Shown piece by piece: positions 1 to 7,622 of a DNA stretch of 33,237 bases. The translations under genes were made by a program, and so were the position numbers. A model generated the notes under the pieces. That model had not been told where the DNA came from, ran no database searches, and saw only the letters and a program-made list of their open reading frames with translations. This DNA comes from DASQQQ01 sp036390995 (GTDB lineage Bacteria; Actinomycetota; UBA4738; HRBIN12): assembly GCA_036390995.1 (NCBI GenBank), contig DASWAT010000150.1, positions 1 to 33,237 of the forward strand. The letters are read 5' to 3'. Each line of letters begins with the position of its first letter. The first letter of the stretch is position 1.

Positions 1-243
1 GTGTCCACCGGCGCGAACGGCGCCACGCACGACGGAGCGTTCCGCGTGTACCGCAAGCTCGCCGGGTTCAGCCCGAACCGTCTCTACTACCCGAGCTACT
101 TCGACGGCCTCCGGGCCGTCCACGGCTGGACCGAGGTGCCCGCGTATCCCGCCAGCCACGGGTGCGTGCGTGTCCCCTACTGGAACGCGCAATGGATCTT
201 CGGCCTCGCGACGCTCGGAACCCCCGTGATCGTCTACCACTAG
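1..243 (+). CDS. L,D-transpeptidase (YkuD domain), 3' end only
   Basis: The reading frame is open from the first base of the window and ends at TAG 241-243. The 80 visible residues match the end of a YkuD catalytic domain: an opening VSTGANG-type strand, then the active-site signature SHGCVRVP, whose Cys is the nucleophile and whose His and Arg are the conserved partners, then a short tail ending in a typical PVIVYH strand. Enzymes of this family form 3-3 cross-links in peptidoglycan or attach proteins to it, and act outside the membrane. The N-terminal signal peptide and any binding repeats lie outside the window, so the GTG at base 1 is almost certainly an internal Val and not a start. A small hairpin overlaps the stop codon. 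Confidence 0.88.
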   Translation: MSTGANGATHDGAFRVYRKLAGFSPNRLYYPSYFDGLRAVHGWTEVPAYPASHGCVRVPYWNAQWIFGLATLGTPVIVYH

Positions 244-259
244 TCTTACCCAGACTAGT
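239..259. repeat. Hairpin overlapping the L,D-transpeptidase stop codon
   Basis: ACTAGTCT at 239-246 and AGACTAGT at 252-259 form a perfect 8-bp stem with a 5-base loop. It includes the TAG stop codon. No T-run follows, so it is only a possible weak terminator or an mRNA 3'-end structure. The remaining gap up to 370 shows no gene; an imperfect GC-rich pairing between about 266-275 and 317-327 is also possible. Confidence 0.4.
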
Positions 260-370
260 CGGTGCGGGGCCCTCGCCTCCGCTGCGGCTGAGCCGACGGG
301 CGCTGCGGCAAGGGCCCGCGCCCCCGTGCGCTTCCGGCAGCACCGCTAGAGGGATCGTGGCCGAAGATGT

Positions 371-1897
371 TCAGTCGAGCGCGCCGATCACCGCCTCCAC
401 CGCCGTGAGGAGCGTGCCGGTTCGAACCAGGTCGGTGGCGGCGGCGATGTCCGGACCGAGCTCCCGGTCCTCGGACAGGAACGGCACCACCGTGCGCACG
501 GCATCGTGCGCCGCCGCCGTTCCCGGGGCCGGCTCGAGCGGCCCCCGCAGGTCTAGTGCCTGCGCCGCGGCGAGCACCTCGAGCGCCAGCACGACCTCCG
601 CGTTCGCGCCCACCTCGCGGGCGTGTCGGGCAGCGGTCATGCCCATGCTGACGTGGTCCTCCTGGCCGGCCGAGGACGGGATCGAGTCCACCGATGCCGG
701 ATGAGCCAGGGCCTTGCACTCGGAGACCAACGAGGCCGCCGTGTACTGGAGAAGCATGAAGCCGGAGTTCAAGCCGCTCTCCGGGACGAGGAACGCGGGG
801 AGCCCGTTGTTGCGATCGGCCGCGAGGAGGCGGAACAGCCGACGCTCGGAGATGCTCGCGAGCGGGACGGTGGCCGCCGCCAGCGCGTCGAGGGCCACGG
901 CGACCGGCTGGCCGTGGAAGTTCCCGCCCGAGAGGATCTCCTCCGTCTCCGGCAGGACGATGGGGTTGTCCGAGACCGATCCGACCTCCACCTCCAGGAC
1001 GCCGCCGGCGAACCGGAGCACCTCCCTGGTGGCGCCGTGCACCTGCGGGGCGCATCGCAGCGAGTAGGCATCCTGCACGAGGTGATCGCTCTCCCGATGC
1101 GAGGACGCGATGGCGCTCCCCGCCAGCAGGCGCCGCAGGTTCGACGCGGAGGCGGCCTGCCCCGCGTGCGGGCGAAGCGCGTGCAGCCGCTCGTCGAACG
1201 GACGATCCGTGCCCAGGGCGGCCTCGATGGTCATGGCGGCGGCAACGTCCGCCACCCGCGCCAGACGGGCCAGTCGCATCGCCGCGAGGATCCCCACGGC
1301 GAGCATGCCCTGGGTCCCGTTCACGAGCGCGAGACCTTCCTTCGCCGAGAGCGACAGCGGTTCCAGGCCCGCGTCGGCGAGGGCCCTCGCCGCCGGGATC
1401 GGCTGCCCATGCACCAGCAGCTCGCCGCCGCCGATCAACGGCAGGGCGAGGCACGCGAGCGGAGCCAGGTCGCCGGAAGCGCCCAGGGACCCCTGCTCCG
1501 GAACGACCGGGACGAGGTCCCGGTTCAGCATGTCCACCATGCGCTCCACGATCTGCACCCGCACGCCGGAGTGGCCGAGGGCCAGCACGTGGGCCCGCAG
1601 GAGCAGCATGGCCCGGGCCTCCGCGTGCGACAGCGCCGGCCCAACGGCCGTGGCGTGCGACCGGACGATGCGGCGCTGCAACACGTCGGCCTGCGCGGGC
1701 GGGATCCGCACGTTCGCCAGGCTGCCGAACCCGGTGGTGACCCCGTACACGGTCCGGCCGGCGGCCACCGCGGCCTCGACCACGGCCCGCGCGGCTTGGA
1801 TCCGCCGGGCCGCGCCGGACGAGAGCGCGACCTCGGCGCCGCCCGCCACGGCGACCACGTCCTCCAACGTGAGGCTCTCCCCCACCGGCACCGGCAC
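371..1897 (-). CDS. hutH: Histidine ammonia-lyase HutH
   Basis: This enzyme turns L-histidine into urocanate and ammonia, the first step of the cytoplasmic Hut pathway. From GTG 1897 the protein has 508 residues, the usual family length. It carries the Ala-Ser-Gly triad at about residues 140-142 (context GSLGASGDLAPLA) that cyclises to the MIO electrophile, the N-terminal YGVTTGFG motif with the catalytic Tyr near residue 51, and the later GNFHGQP and SSAGQEDHVS signatures. The frame stays open up to 2116, but the sequence before residue VPVPVGESLTLEDVV has no family similarity. GTG 1897 is also preceded at 7 bases by a TAGCCT -10 box, which supports a leaderless start there; GTG 1891 and 1885 are alternatives. 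Urocanase lies upstream on the same strand, separated by an opposing gene; hutI and later genes are not in the window. Confidence 0.95.
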   Translation of the reverse strand: MPVPVGESLTLEDVVAVAGGAEVALSSGAARRIQAARAVVEAAVAAGRTVYGVTTGFGSLANVRIPPAQADVLQRRIVRSHATAVGPALSHAEARAMLLLRAHVLALGHSGVRVQIVERMVDMLNRDLVPVVPEQGSLGASGDLAPLACLALPLIGGGELLVHGQPIPAARALADAGLEPLSLSAKEGLALVNGTQGMLAVGILAAMRLARLARVADVAAAMTIEAALGTDRPFDERLHALRPHAGQAASASNLRRLLAGSAIASSHRESDHLVQDAYSLRCAPQVHGATREVLRFAGGVLEVEVGSVSDNPIVLPETEEILSGGNFHGQPVAVALDALAAATVPLASISERRLFRLLAADRNNGLPAFLVPESGLNSGFMLLQYTAASLVSECKALAHPASVDSIPSSAGQEDHVSMGMTAARHAREVGANAEVVLALEVLAAAQALDLRGPLEPAPGTAAAHDAVRTVVPFLSEDRELGPDIAAATDLVRTGTLLTAVEAVIGALD

Positions 1898-1904
1898 GGC
1901 GGGA

Positions 1905-1910
1905 AGGCTA
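1905..1910 (-). promoter_or_regulatory. -10 box of hutH, predicted leaderless
   Basis: TAGCCT on the minus strand ends 7 bases before GTG 1897. No ribosome-binding site fits between them. A -35 box is not obvious. Confidence 0.5.
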
Positions 1911-2037
1911 CGAGCCCGGAGGGTCCCGCACAACCCCGGGAACGAGCGGCCAGGGATCCCGCATCCCCGAGTACCCTGAGGAGACGATCGGACGGCCGAG
2001 GGAGCACGCGCTGTCGGACTCGACGAACCCCTACGAC

Positions 2038-2520
2038 ATGCTCGAGCCCGACCGGGGCGTCCCGGCCGGCACGGATCCCCGGGCGTCCCACCCCGCCCGC
2101 GTCGCAGACCCGCCACCGCTCCGCGCGTTCCTTCGCGGGGCGACCCGCCGGTGCCCGCGGTGCGGCGAACGCGATCTCTTCGCCGGCCGGTTCCGGATCC
2201 GGGATCGATGCCCTCGGTGCCAGCTCCACCTCGAGCGCGAGGAGGGCGGCTTCCTCGGAGCGATGACCCTGAACTACACCGTGACCACGATGGCCTGGAT
2301 CGTGCTGCTGGTGATCTGGCTGGTGCTCGACCTCCCCGAGGTCCACGTGCTGGCGCTGATGCTCACCTCGCTCGGGCTCGTCGGTGTCTTCCCGCTCCTG
2401 TTCTACCGGTCCTCGAAGACGATCTGGGCCGCGATCGACTACCTCGTCTACCGGTCGAGCCCCGACTACGGCCGGAAGGACGCGGCCGACCGCGCCCCCG
2501 GCAACGGCGGCCGCTACTGA
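2038..2520 (+). CDS. DUF983 family membrane protein
   Basis: A 160-residue protein with a rubredoxin-like zinc ribbon, CPRCG (Cys 39 and 42) and CPRCQ (Cys 58 and 61), followed by two membrane segments (about 82-99 and 103-122) and a charged tail. This order is typical of DUF983, a family of unknown function found in proteobacteria and actinobacteria. The gene is antisense to, and sits between, hutU and hutH. The start is uncertain. ATG 2038 has no ribosome site, whereas an in-frame CTG at 2011 is preceded at 6 bases by GAGGGAG and would add nine plausible residues (SDSTNPYD after the initiator). A TACCCT box at 1972-1977 could be its -10. Fold and family are clear; function is unknown. Confidence 0.8.
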   Translation: MLEPDRGVPAGTDPRASHPARVADPPPLRAFLRGATRRCPRCGERDLFAGRFRIRDRCPRCQLHLEREEGGFLGAMTLNYTVTTMAWIVLLVIWLVLDLPEVHVLALMLTSLGLVGVFPLLFYRSSKTIWAAIDYLVYRSSPDYGRKDAADRAPGNGGRY

Positions 2521-2553
2521 TGCCCTCCTCGAGCGCGCCTTTGGCCCCGGACG

Positions 2554-4206
2554 TCACTCGCGCCACGGCAGCCGGACGCCGCGTTCCTTCGCCACCTCGA
2601 GCGCCTGCTCGTAGCCGGCGTCCGCGTGCCGGACCACCCCCATCCCCGGGTCGGTGGTGAGCACGCGCTCCAACCTAGCCGCGGCGTTCTCGGTGCCGTC
2701 GGCCACGACCACCATGCCGGCGTGGATCGAGTAGCCGATGCCCACGCCGCCTCCGTGATGGACGCTCACCCAGTGCGCACCCGCAGCGGTGTTCACCAGC
2801 GCGTTGAGGATCGGCCAGTCGGCGATGGCGTCCGAGCCGTCGATCATCCCCTCGGTCTCGCGGTACGGGCTGGCCACCGATCCGCTGTCCAGGTGGTCCC
2901 GGCCGATCACGATGGGCGCCTGAAGCTCGCCGGAGGCCACCATCCGGTTGAAGGCAAGGCCGGCCTTCGCCCGCTCGCCGTATCCGAGCCAGCAGATCCG
3001 CGCGGGCAGGCCCTGGTACGCCACCTTCTCCTCGGCCATCCGCAGCCATCGCTGCAGCCGCTCGTTCTCCGGGAACAGCTCCATCACGGCGCGGTCGGTC
3101 TTCAGGATGTCCTCGGGGTCGCCCGAGAGCGCGGCCCACCGGAAGGGGCCCTTGCCCTCGCAGAACATCGGCCGCACGAACGCCGGCACGAATCCCGGAT
3201 AGTCGAACGCGCGCCCGAACCCGCCCGTCCGGGCACCGGCCCGGAGGTTGTTCCCGTAGTCGAAGACCACGGCGCCCCGGTCCAGGAACCCGACCATCGC
3301 CTCGCAGTGCCTCGCCATCGAGGCGTAGGCCCGGCGCTGGTACTCGTCGGGATCGCGCTCGCGCAGCGCGGCCGCGTCCTGCAGGGACAGCCCCCCGGGG
3401 ACGTAGCCCCCGAGGGGATCGTGTGCGCTGGTCTGGTCGGTGACCAGATCGGGTTCGAACCCGCCGCGGAGGAGCTCCGGAAGGGTCTCGGCGCAGTTGC
3501 CGAGCACGCCGATCGAGAGCGGTTCACCGGCCGCCTTCGCCTCCTTGGCCCACCGGATCGCCTCGTCCAGGTCGTCGGTTTCCCGGTCGAGGTATCGCGT
3601 CTTGATGCGGCGCTCGATCCGGCCGGGGTCCACCTCCACGCACAGCGCCACGCCGCCGTTCATCGTCACCGCCAGCGGCTGAGCTCCCCCCATGCCGCCC
3701 AGACCGCCGGTGAGCGTGATCGTGCCCGCGAGGGTGCCCCCGAACCGCTGGGTGGCCGCCTCCGCGAGGGTCTCGTAGGTGCCTTGGAGGATGCCCTGGG
3801 TCCCGATGTAGATCCACGACCCGGCGGTCATCTGCCCGTACATCGTGAGGCCCGCGTGCTCGAGCTCGCGGAAGGTGTCCCAATCGGCCCACTTCGGCAC
3901 GAGCATGGCGTTGGCGATGAGCACCCGCGGGGCCATCTGGTGGGTCCGGAAGACGCCGACCGGCTTGCCCGATTGCACGAGGAGCGTCTCGTCGTCCCCG
4001 AGACCCCGGAGCGCCTTCACGATCGCGTCGAAGCTCTCCCAGTTGCGTGCGGCCTTCCCCGTGCCCCCGTACACCACGAGGTCCTGCGGACGCTCGGCCA
4101 CGTCCGGGTCGAGGTTGTTCATCAGCATGCGGAGCGCCGCCTCCTGCGGCCACGACCGGCACGTCGTCCGGGTACCGCGGGGAGCTCTGATCTCGCGAGC
4201 GGACAT
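2554..4206 (-). CDS. hutU: Urocanate hydratase (urocanase) HutU
   Basis: Converts urocanate to 4-imidazolone-5-propionate with tightly bound NAD+, the second step of histidine degradation in the cytoplasm. At 550 residues it has the full family length. It begins with the family-typical RAPRGT...QEAALRMLMNNLDP block, has the NAD-binding GGLGGMGGAQP segment near residue 165, the catalytic-Cys region ARICWLGYGERA, and the C-terminal HHGGGVGIGYS block. The start ATG 4206 has a strong ribosome site, GGGAGG, 7 bases upstream, and a TATCAT -10 box further upstream, so unlike hutH it has a normal leader. Its stop lies 33 bases past the convergent DUF983 stop. The identification is firm. Confidence 0.96.
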   Translation of the reverse strand: MSAREIRAPRGTRTTCRSWPQEAALRMLMNNLDPDVAERPQDLVVYGGTGKAARNWESFDAIVKALRGLGDDETLLVQSGKPVGVFRTHQMAPRVLIANAMLVPKWADWDTFRELEHAGLTMYGQMTAGSWIYIGTQGILQGTYETLAEAATQRFGGTLAGTITLTGGLGGMGGAQPLAVTMNGGVALCVEVDPGRIERRIKTRYLDRETDDLDEAIRWAKEAKAAGEPLSIGVLGNCAETLPELLRGGFEPDLVTDQTSAHDPLGGYVPGGLSLQDAAALRERDPDEYQRRAYASMARHCEAMVGFLDRGAVVFDYGNNLRAGARTGGFGRAFDYPGFVPAFVRPMFCEGKGPFRWAALSGDPEDILKTDRAVMELFPENERLQRWLRMAEEKVAYQGLPARICWLGYGERAKAGLAFNRMVASGELQAPIVIGRDHLDSGSVASPYRETEGMIDGSDAIADWPILNALVNTAAGAHWVSVHHGGGVGIGYSIHAGMVVVADGTENAAARLERVLTTDPGMGVVRHADAGYEQALEVAKERGVRLPWRE

Positions 4207-4235
4207 GTCCCTGCCTCCCTGGAGGTTCCGCCACG

Positions 4236-4241
4236 ATGATA
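4236..4241 (-). promoter_or_regulatory. -10 box of hutU
   Basis: TATCAT on the minus strand, about 30 bases before ATG 4206, gives a short leader carrying the GGGAGG ribosome site. No good -35 box is seen. Confidence 0.45.
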
Positions 4242-4348
4242 GGTCCCGGGCCAGCTCAAGGTGTCGTCGGAGGGCACCGATGCGTTCGAAGGAAAGGCCC
4301 GAGCGGCGCCCGGCACGACGCCGTGCTCACACGTCCGGGGGGGAGCAG

Positions 4349-5518
4349 GTGGATCGGATCCGCGTCCTGATCGCCGAGGACGAAGCGGCGGTGCGCGAGG
4401 CCATGGCCGACCTCGTCTCCTCCGACCCCGCGATGGAGGTCGTCGGGACCGCGAGTGATGCGGACGAGGCGATCGCGCTCGCGGGGGCCGAGAAGCCCGA
4501 CGTCGCCCTCATCGACGTGAAGATGCCCGCCGGGGGTGGCCCTCGCGCCGCCCGCGAGATCCTCAAGATCTCGCCGCAGACGCACGTGGTGGCGCTGTCT
4601 GCGTACGAGGATCGCCGCACGGTCCTGGAGATGCTTCGCGCCGGCGTCGTCGGCTACATCGTGAAGGGGACCTCGGCGGAGGAGATCCTCTACACGATCC
4701 GCCGGTCGATGCGTGGCCAGGGGAGCCTATCGGTCGAGATCACCGCCGACGTGATCCACGAGCTCGCCTCGCTGCTCGAGCGCTCCGAGGGTCTGACCAG
4801 AGAGCTGCAGGAGCTGAACCGCACGAAGAGCGAGCTGATCCAGATCCTTTCGCACGAGCTGTTCACGCCGATCACGACCATCCAGGGGTTCGCCCTGACC
4901 GTCTCGGAGCATGGATCCTCGCTGCAGCCCGACGAGGTCCGGGACCTGGCCGAGGGCGTGGCGCGTGCGAGCGAACGGATCAAGCGCTTGATCGGTAACC
5001 TCGCGGCGGCCGCGCGGCTCGACCGAGAAGGGGTGGAGGTGTCCACCCGGCCGGTGGAGGCGGACGATCTCCTCCAGCGGGCGGCCGCGGAGTTCCCGCA
5101 GCACCGGGAGCGGATCCGCCTCCCGGCCGAAGGTGATGGTTCGGTCCGCCGGCTCTGGGCGGATCTGGACCTCGGCATCCGGGCGGTGGTGGTGGTCCTC
5201 GAGAACGCCTTGGCCATGTCCCCCGCGAGCGAGCCGATCGACGTTCAGGTGCACCCTCGCGGTACGGAGCTCGAGATCGCGATCTCCGACCGGGGTCCGG
5301 GGGTTCCCGAGGACAAGCGGGAGAGCATCTTCCAGGCCTTCACCCAGACGGATTCCAGCACGACGCGGACGCACGAGGGACTCGGGATCGGCCTGTTCCT
5401 GGCCAAGAGGATCCTGCGAGCGCACGGGGGGCGCATCGGCGTGCTCGGCCGTGAGGGAGGCGGCAGCACGTTCGTCCTGGCGTTCCCGGCCTTCGCCGAG
5501 GCCGATCCGCGCTCGTAG
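4349..5518 (+). CDS. Receiver-histidine kinase hybrid without sensor domain
   Basis: A soluble 389-residue signalling protein. Residues 4-120 form a response-regulator receiver domain with acidic pocket E10/D11, phospho-acceptor D56 (LIDVKMP), switch Ser 84 and Lys 106. A short helical linker (about 135-160) leads to the dimerisation domain with phospho-His 169 in SHELFTPIT, where Phe replaces the usual Arg of SHELRTPL, and then an HATPase domain with N-box Asn 286, G1 box DRGPG at 314-318 and G2 box GLGIGLF at 344-350. No membrane segment or other sensor is visible, so its input is probably phosphotransfer onto D56. GTG 4349 follows a GGGGGGAG ribosome site. ATG 4280 with GGAGGG is an alternative that adds 23 Arg-rich residues with poorer codon bias. 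It converges on two receiver-GGDEF genes, possible partners. Confidence 0.88.
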   Translation: MDRIRVLIAEDEAAVREAMADLVSSDPAMEVVGTASDADEAIALAGAEKPDVALIDVKMPAGGGPRAAREILKISPQTHVVALSAYEDRRTVLEMLRAGVVGYIVKGTSAEEILYTIRRSMRGQGSLSVEITADVIHELASLLERSEGLTRELQELNRTKSELIQILSHELFTPITTIQGFALTVSEHGSSLQPDEVRDLAEGVARASERIKRLIGNLAAAARLDREGVEVSTRPVEADDLLQRAAAEFPQHRERIRLPAEGDGSVRRLWADLDLGIRAVVVVLENALAMSPASEPIDVQVHPRGTELEIAISDRGPGVPEDKRESIFQAFTQTDSSTTRTHEGLGIGLFLAKRILRAHGGRIGVLGREGGGSTFVLAFPAFAEADPRS

Positions 5519-5539
5519 AGCCGGGGGGCCTCCTCCTCC

Positions 5540-6511
5540 TCAGTTCGTACGCCGGTCCACCGCCCAGGAGGAACCCGGCGAGGACTTCGTGAAGTTCTTC
5601 AGCTCCGTGGCCACGGCCACGGCCTCCGCGAAGTGCGAGAACCTGCGCCTCGCCGCCGTGGCGATGCCGATCGAGATCGACAGGAACGGGAACCGCTGGA
5701 TCTCCCCGCGGCGGTTCGTGACCTCGATGAACCCTCGGGCCCGGTCCTCGGGATCGAACAGCTCGGAGACCTCGGCGTCGAAGCGCCGAGCGATCTGCTC
5801 GGCGACCTGTTCGGCCTGGTCCGAGTGGCAGATCACCACGAAGTCGTCGCCGCCCACGTGGCCGACGAAGGTCTCCGGACCGGCCGTGGCGTGCGTCACC
5901 TCCTGGATCAGACCCGCCGTCCGCTGGATCACGTGGTCGCCTCGCATGAACCCGTAATGGTCGTTGTAGGCCTTGAAGTGGTCGAGGTCCGCGTACAGGA
6001 TCGCGAACAGGTCCTCCGCCATCACCCGCCGCTCGATCTCCTCTTCGATCCTGACGTTCCCCGGCAGTCCGGTGAGCGGAGACTGGGCGCGCATCTCCTT
6101 GGCCCGGCGCAGGACCCCTCGGATCCTCGCGAGCAGCTCCGGGGTGTCGAACGGCTTCACGATGTAGTCGTCGGCCCCGACGGAGAAGCCCTCGAGCTTG
6201 TCGGCGGACAGCCCCCGCGCCGTGAGCATGATCACGCTCACCGTCGCTGTTCGGCTGTCCTGACGGAGCCGGCGCGTGAGCTCGAACCCGTCCATGTTCG
6301 GCATCATCACGTCGCACAGCACGAGATCCGGGCACGAGGTCCTGGCCATCTCCAGCGCTTGCTCCCCATCCGAGGCAAGGCGTACCTCGAACACGGCCGC
6401 CCGCAGCTCGATCTCGAGGAGGCGTGCGATGAACGGGTCGTCGTCGACGACCAGGATCGTCTCGCCGCCACCGGGATCGGGGTCGGTCGTGCTACCCGAG
6501 GTGGACATCAT
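5540..6511 (-). CDS. Receiver-GGDEF response regulator, GGDDF variant
   Basis: A 323-residue regulator: receiver domain about residues 18-135 (acidic DDD near 23-25, phospho-Asp 67 in CDVMMPNMDGFE, Lys 119 in IVKPFD), then a GGDEF-type domain starting at LTGLP 146. The metal and substrate elements of a diguanylate cyclase are kept (ADLDHFKAYNDHYG), but the signature is GGDDF at 220-224 and there is no RxxD inhibitory site before it. It may be a c-di-GMP synthase with altered activity, or a nucleotide-binding receiver. The chosen ATG 6511 has GGAGGCGGAG just upstream; GTG 6529 and ATG 6508 are alternatives. It lies 66 bases behind a close paralogue on the same strand and probably shares its transcript. 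A kinase gene converges on it 21 bases away. Confidence 0.87.
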   Translation of the reverse strand: MMSTSGSTTDPDPGGGETILVVDDDPFIARLLEIELRAAVFEVRLASDGEQALEMARTSCPDLVLCDVMMPNMDGFELTRRLRQDSRTATVSVIMLTARGLSADKLEGFSVGADDYIVKPFDTPELLARIRGVLRRAKEMRAQSPLTGLPGNVRIEEEIERRVMAEDLFAILYADLDHFKAYNDHYGFMRGDHVIQRTAGLIQEVTHATAGPETFVGHVGGDDFVVICHSDQAEQVAEQIARRFDAEVSELFDPEDRARGFIEVTNRRGEIQRFPFLSISIGIATAARRRFSHFAEAVAVATELKNFTKSSPGSSWAVDRRTN

Positions 6512-6577
6512 CCGGAGCTCCGCCTCCACCCGTTGGGAATCGGCACGTTCGGCCTTCCGGTGAAGTCCCCTGCGTCC

Positions 6578-7537
6578 TCACGGCGCCGACCGCCGATCGT
6601 AGGCCGCCGAGGACCCCAGCGTCCGCTTCGCGAAGTTCTTCAGCTCGGTGGCCACCTGCACGACCTCGGCCCGGTGCGCGAACGAGCGGATCTGCGTCGT
6701 GGCCACGCCGATCGAGATCGACAGCAGCGGGAACCGCTGCGCCCTGCCCTGGCGGTCTTCCGCCTCCACGTACCCGCGAGCGGCGTCCTCGGGCTCGTAG
6801 AGCGACGGAGCGAGCTCGTCGAACCGCCGCATCACCTCCAGGGCGATCGGCTCGGCCAGGTCTGGACCCGTCACCACGACGTAGTCGTCCCCCCCGATGT
6901 GGCCGACGAACACCGTGGGGCCGGCCACGGCCTCGGCCGCCTCCCGGATGAGCCGGCCCGTGGACCGGAGCGCCTCGTCACCTCGGACGAAGCCGTAGCG
7001 GTCGCTGTACGCCTTGAAGTTGTCCAGGTCGAGGTACATGAGGGCGAACGGTCCCCCGCTCCGGATCCGCTCGTCGATCTCCTCCTCGATCCGGACGTTG
7101 CCCGGCAGCCCGGTGAGCGGCGATTGCGCCCGCATGTAGGCTGCCCGACGAAGCACGCCGCGGACCCGGGCGAGCAGCTCCTCGTTGTCGAATGGCTTGA
7201 CGATGTAGTCGTCGGCGCCGGCGGTGAGACCCGTCAGCCTGTCGGCGGCCAGACCCCGGGCGGTGAGGATGATGATGCTGACGCCCTCGGTCCGGGGATC
7301 GTCGCGCAGGCGGCGGGTCATCTCGAAGCCGTCCATGTTCGGCATCATCACGTCGGCGAGGATGAGGTCCGGACACCGCTCCTGGGCCATCGCGAGGCCC
7401 TCGGCGCCGTCCGAAGCCACCTGCACGTTGTAGCCGGCGGCTCGCAGCTCGACGGACAGGAGCCTCGCGATGAACCGATCGTCTTCCACCACGAGGACCG
7501 AGGCCTGCTCGGACCCCTCGGACCGCCGATCGCCCAT
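6578..7537 (-). CDS. Receiver-GGDEF response regulator, GGDDY variant
   Basis: Paralogue of the next gene downstream, 319 residues. The receiver domain (about 12-128) has D19/D20, phospho-Asp 62 (ADVMMPNMDGFE) and Lys 114. The GGDEF-type domain begins at LTGLP 141. Its signature is GGDDY (215-219), and the Asn of the usual FKxxND motif is Ser (FKAYSD), which should weaken guanine binding, so this copy is more degenerate than its neighbour and may not make c-di-GMP. Both proteins share an unusual C-terminal block, VATELKNF followed by a GSS...DRR tail. The start ATG 7537 has a good GGGAGG site 4 bases upstream. It diverges from the cystathionine beta-synthase gene across 85 bases. Confidence 0.87.
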   Translation of the reverse strand: MGDRRSEGSEQASVLVVEDDRFIARLLSVELRAAGYNVQVASDGAEGLAMAQERCPDLILADVMMPNMDGFEMTRRLRDDPRTEGVSIIILTARGLAADRLTGLTAGADDYIVKPFDNEELLARVRGVLRRAAYMRAQSPLTGLPGNVRIEEEIDERIRSGGPFALMYLDLDNFKAYSDRYGFVRGDEALRSTGRLIREAAEAVAGPTVFVGHIGGDDYVVVTGPDLAEPIALEVMRRFDELAPSLYEPEDAARGYVEAEDRQGRAQRFPLLSISIGVATTQIRSFAHRAEVVQVATELKNFAKRTLGSSAAYDRRSAP

Positions 7538-7583
7538 GCCGCCTCCCGCGCCCCTCCTCGGGACGCTCGGGCAAGAGTGAAGC

Positions 7584-7611
7584 ACAATAGGAGCCCGGAG
7601 CAGTGGAACAA
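7584..7611 (-). promoter_or_regulatory. Promoter of the two receiver-GGDEF genes
   Basis: On the minus strand, TTGTTC (7606-7611) and TATTGT (7584-7589) are separated by 16 bases, giving a leader of about 40 bases with the GGGAGG site. It lies in the short divergent gap shared with the cystathionine beta-synthase gene. Prediction only. Confidence 0.35.
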
Positions 7612-7622
7612 GGGGGTGGCGC

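Noticed and set aside
255..1454. Long open frame antisense to hutH
   Set aside because: Composition is Arg/Gly/Ala-rich with no family motif; a typical shadow frame in high-GC DNA over a certain hutH.
2626..4239. 537-residue open frame antisense to hutU
   Set aside because: His/Arg/Pro-rich shadow of a clear urocanase; no start signals or motifs.
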